NCBI GenBank assembly: GCA_030740295.1
Contig: JASLXP010000267.1
Span: forward strand, 1-5,726
From: Planctomycetota bacterium
GTDB taxonomy: Bacteria; Planctomycetota; PUPC01; JACPCR01
Direction: 5' to 3'
DNA: 5,726 nt
In this document: piece by piece, positions 5,426-5,726 of the stretch
How the letters are laid out: every line of letters starts with the position of its first letter
Position numbering within the stretch: position 1 is the first letter of the stretch
Made by a program: the position numbers and the translations under genes
The notes under the pieces: generated by a model
Told to the model about the DNA's origin: nothing
Database searches by the model: none
The model's input: only the letters and a program-made list of their open reading frames with translations

Positions 5426-5463
5426 AGATAAGCGGGACGGCCCTCACAGCCTCCCGCCTATCT
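5426..5463 (+). terminator. Long dyad downstream of the NTF2-like gene, possible terminator
   Basis: AGATA-A-GCGGGA (5426-5437) pairs with TCCCGC-C-TATCT (5452-5463) with one A/C mismatch. A further GGC/GCC pairs inside, leaving a 7-base loop (5442-5448). The stem is strong, but no T run follows on either strand, so it may be a terminator without a U tract, an mRNA-stabilising 3' end or a protein-binding dyad. It starts 44 bases after the stop. Confidence 0.5.
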
Positions 5464-5590
5464 CGCCCTGGCCTGCCCACGCACCACAGAGCTTCCTTGA
5501 GAATTCCTGAGCACGACCAATGTCGGCTCTACAAGGCGCTGCCAGACATGCAATCGCTCAAACACCGCTTCACGGTAAAAAAACCAGAAA

Positions 5591-5609
5591 CGGGCTAAAT
5601 GCGGGCTAA
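5591..5609. repeat. Direct repeat CGGGCTAA x2, 11-bp period
   Basis: CGGGCTAA occurs at 5591-5598 and 5602-5609, one helical turn apart, just downstream of the tRNA-Phe gene and its terminator. Short helically phased repeats beside a tRNA 3' end resemble arm-type binding sites of tyrosine integrases. No integrase is present in the window, so this reading is an inference. Confidence 0.4.
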
Positions 5610-5630
5610 TGTCTATGATAGAACACAAAA

Positions 5631-5663
5631 CAGGCACTCGGGCTTGCATCGCCCAAGTGCCTG
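5631..5663 (-). terminator. Rho-independent terminator of tRNA-Phe
   Basis: On the minus strand CAGGCACT pairs with AGTGCCTG, followed after one mismatch by GGGC/GCCC around a 7-base loop, and then by TTTTGTG. It begins about 20 bases after the tRNA CCA end and is oriented to end the tRNA transcript. Confidence 0.85.
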
Positions 5664-5683
5664 TATACATTACAACTTAATAA

Positions 5684-5726
5684 TGGTGGCTCCTCGCGGA
5701 ATTGAACCGCGGACACGGGGATTTTC
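5684..5726 (-). tRNA. tRNA-Phe(GAA), 3' part only (cut by window edge)
   Basis: The reverse complement begins GAAAATCCCC, which is the GAA anticodon (5724-5726) with the 3' side of its stem. It continues with GTGTC, then the T arm CGCGG-TTCAATT-CCGCG. The acceptor strand AGGAGCC, discriminator A and an encoded CCA (5684-5686) complete it. The GAAAATCCCCGTGTCC stretch is the same as in the E. coli tRNA-Phe sequence as I remember it. The 5' half (D arm, 5' acceptor strand) lies outside the window, so acceptor pairing cannot be checked here. Confidence 0.92.

Larger units (their letters stand above)
5382..5683. other. Intergenic region between the NTF2-like gene and tRNA-Phe
   Basis: About 300 bases without a credible gene. 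It contains the dyad at 5426-5463, an A7 run (5577-5583), two CGGGCTAA direct repeats (5591-5609) and the tRNA terminator at 5631-5663. An open frame on the minus strand across 5458-5670 runs through the terminator and has no protein-like features. Confidence 0.5.

Noticed and set aside
5458..5670. 70-codon minus-strand open frame
   Set aside because: It runs through the tRNA terminator hairpin and has no protein-like composition or start signal.

Overview
The window looks like bacterial chromosome of moderately high GC, with a patch of mobile-element debris in the middle and a tRNA-Phe gene at the right edge. I cannot name the organism. The tRNA fragment has an encoded CCA and resembles proteobacterial tRNA-Phe. 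The PhyH, CBM9-like, SnoaL-like and IS91 families are also common in environmental or marine Proteobacteria and related phyla.

Left part (1-2531). A small cyclic-nucleotide-binding-domain protein with a very acidic tail (9-539, +) converges, with no gap, on a decayed VapC-type PIN toxin gene (540-930, -). The toxin gene has lost its start and carries one frameshift; no VapB antitoxin is visible. Next come a multi-spanning membrane protein (915-1481, +, start uncertain) and a phytanoyl-CoA-dioxygenase-like Fe(II)/2-oxoglutarate oxygenase (1478-2221, +). These two overlap by ATGA and are probably translationally coupled. A rho-independent terminator lies at 2340-2366.

Middle part (2532-3776). 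A secreted CBM9-like protein gene is broken by an in-frame TGA and a 1-base frameshift. It then runs directly, in frame, into a fragment of a P4-family phage/plasmid primase. After that come about 350 bases with no credible gene but with a perfect 21-bp tandem repeat (3315-3356). A C-terminal fragment of an IS91-family transposase follows (3543-3725). This is a graveyard of at least two mobile elements inserted next to, or into, a decaying chromosomal gene.

Right part (3777-5726). Base composition is visibly more AT-rich here. A four-helix membrane protein on the minus strand (3794-4241) needs one base fewer in an A8 tract to be read from its best start. A strongly initiated, secreted protein made of two NTF2-like (SnoaL/DUF4440-type) domains follows (4524-5381, +), with a long dyad after it. 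On the minus strand at the end lies the 3' half of tRNA-Phe(GAA), with its own terminator (5631-5663) and a pair of CGGGCTAA repeats one helical turn apart.

I do not see a convincing new multi-gene system. The more interesting points are the chimeric CBM9/primase junction, several genes each broken by a single base, the acidic-tailed cyclic-nucleotide-binding protein, the membrane protein/PhyH pair, and the tandem NTF2-like secreted protein.
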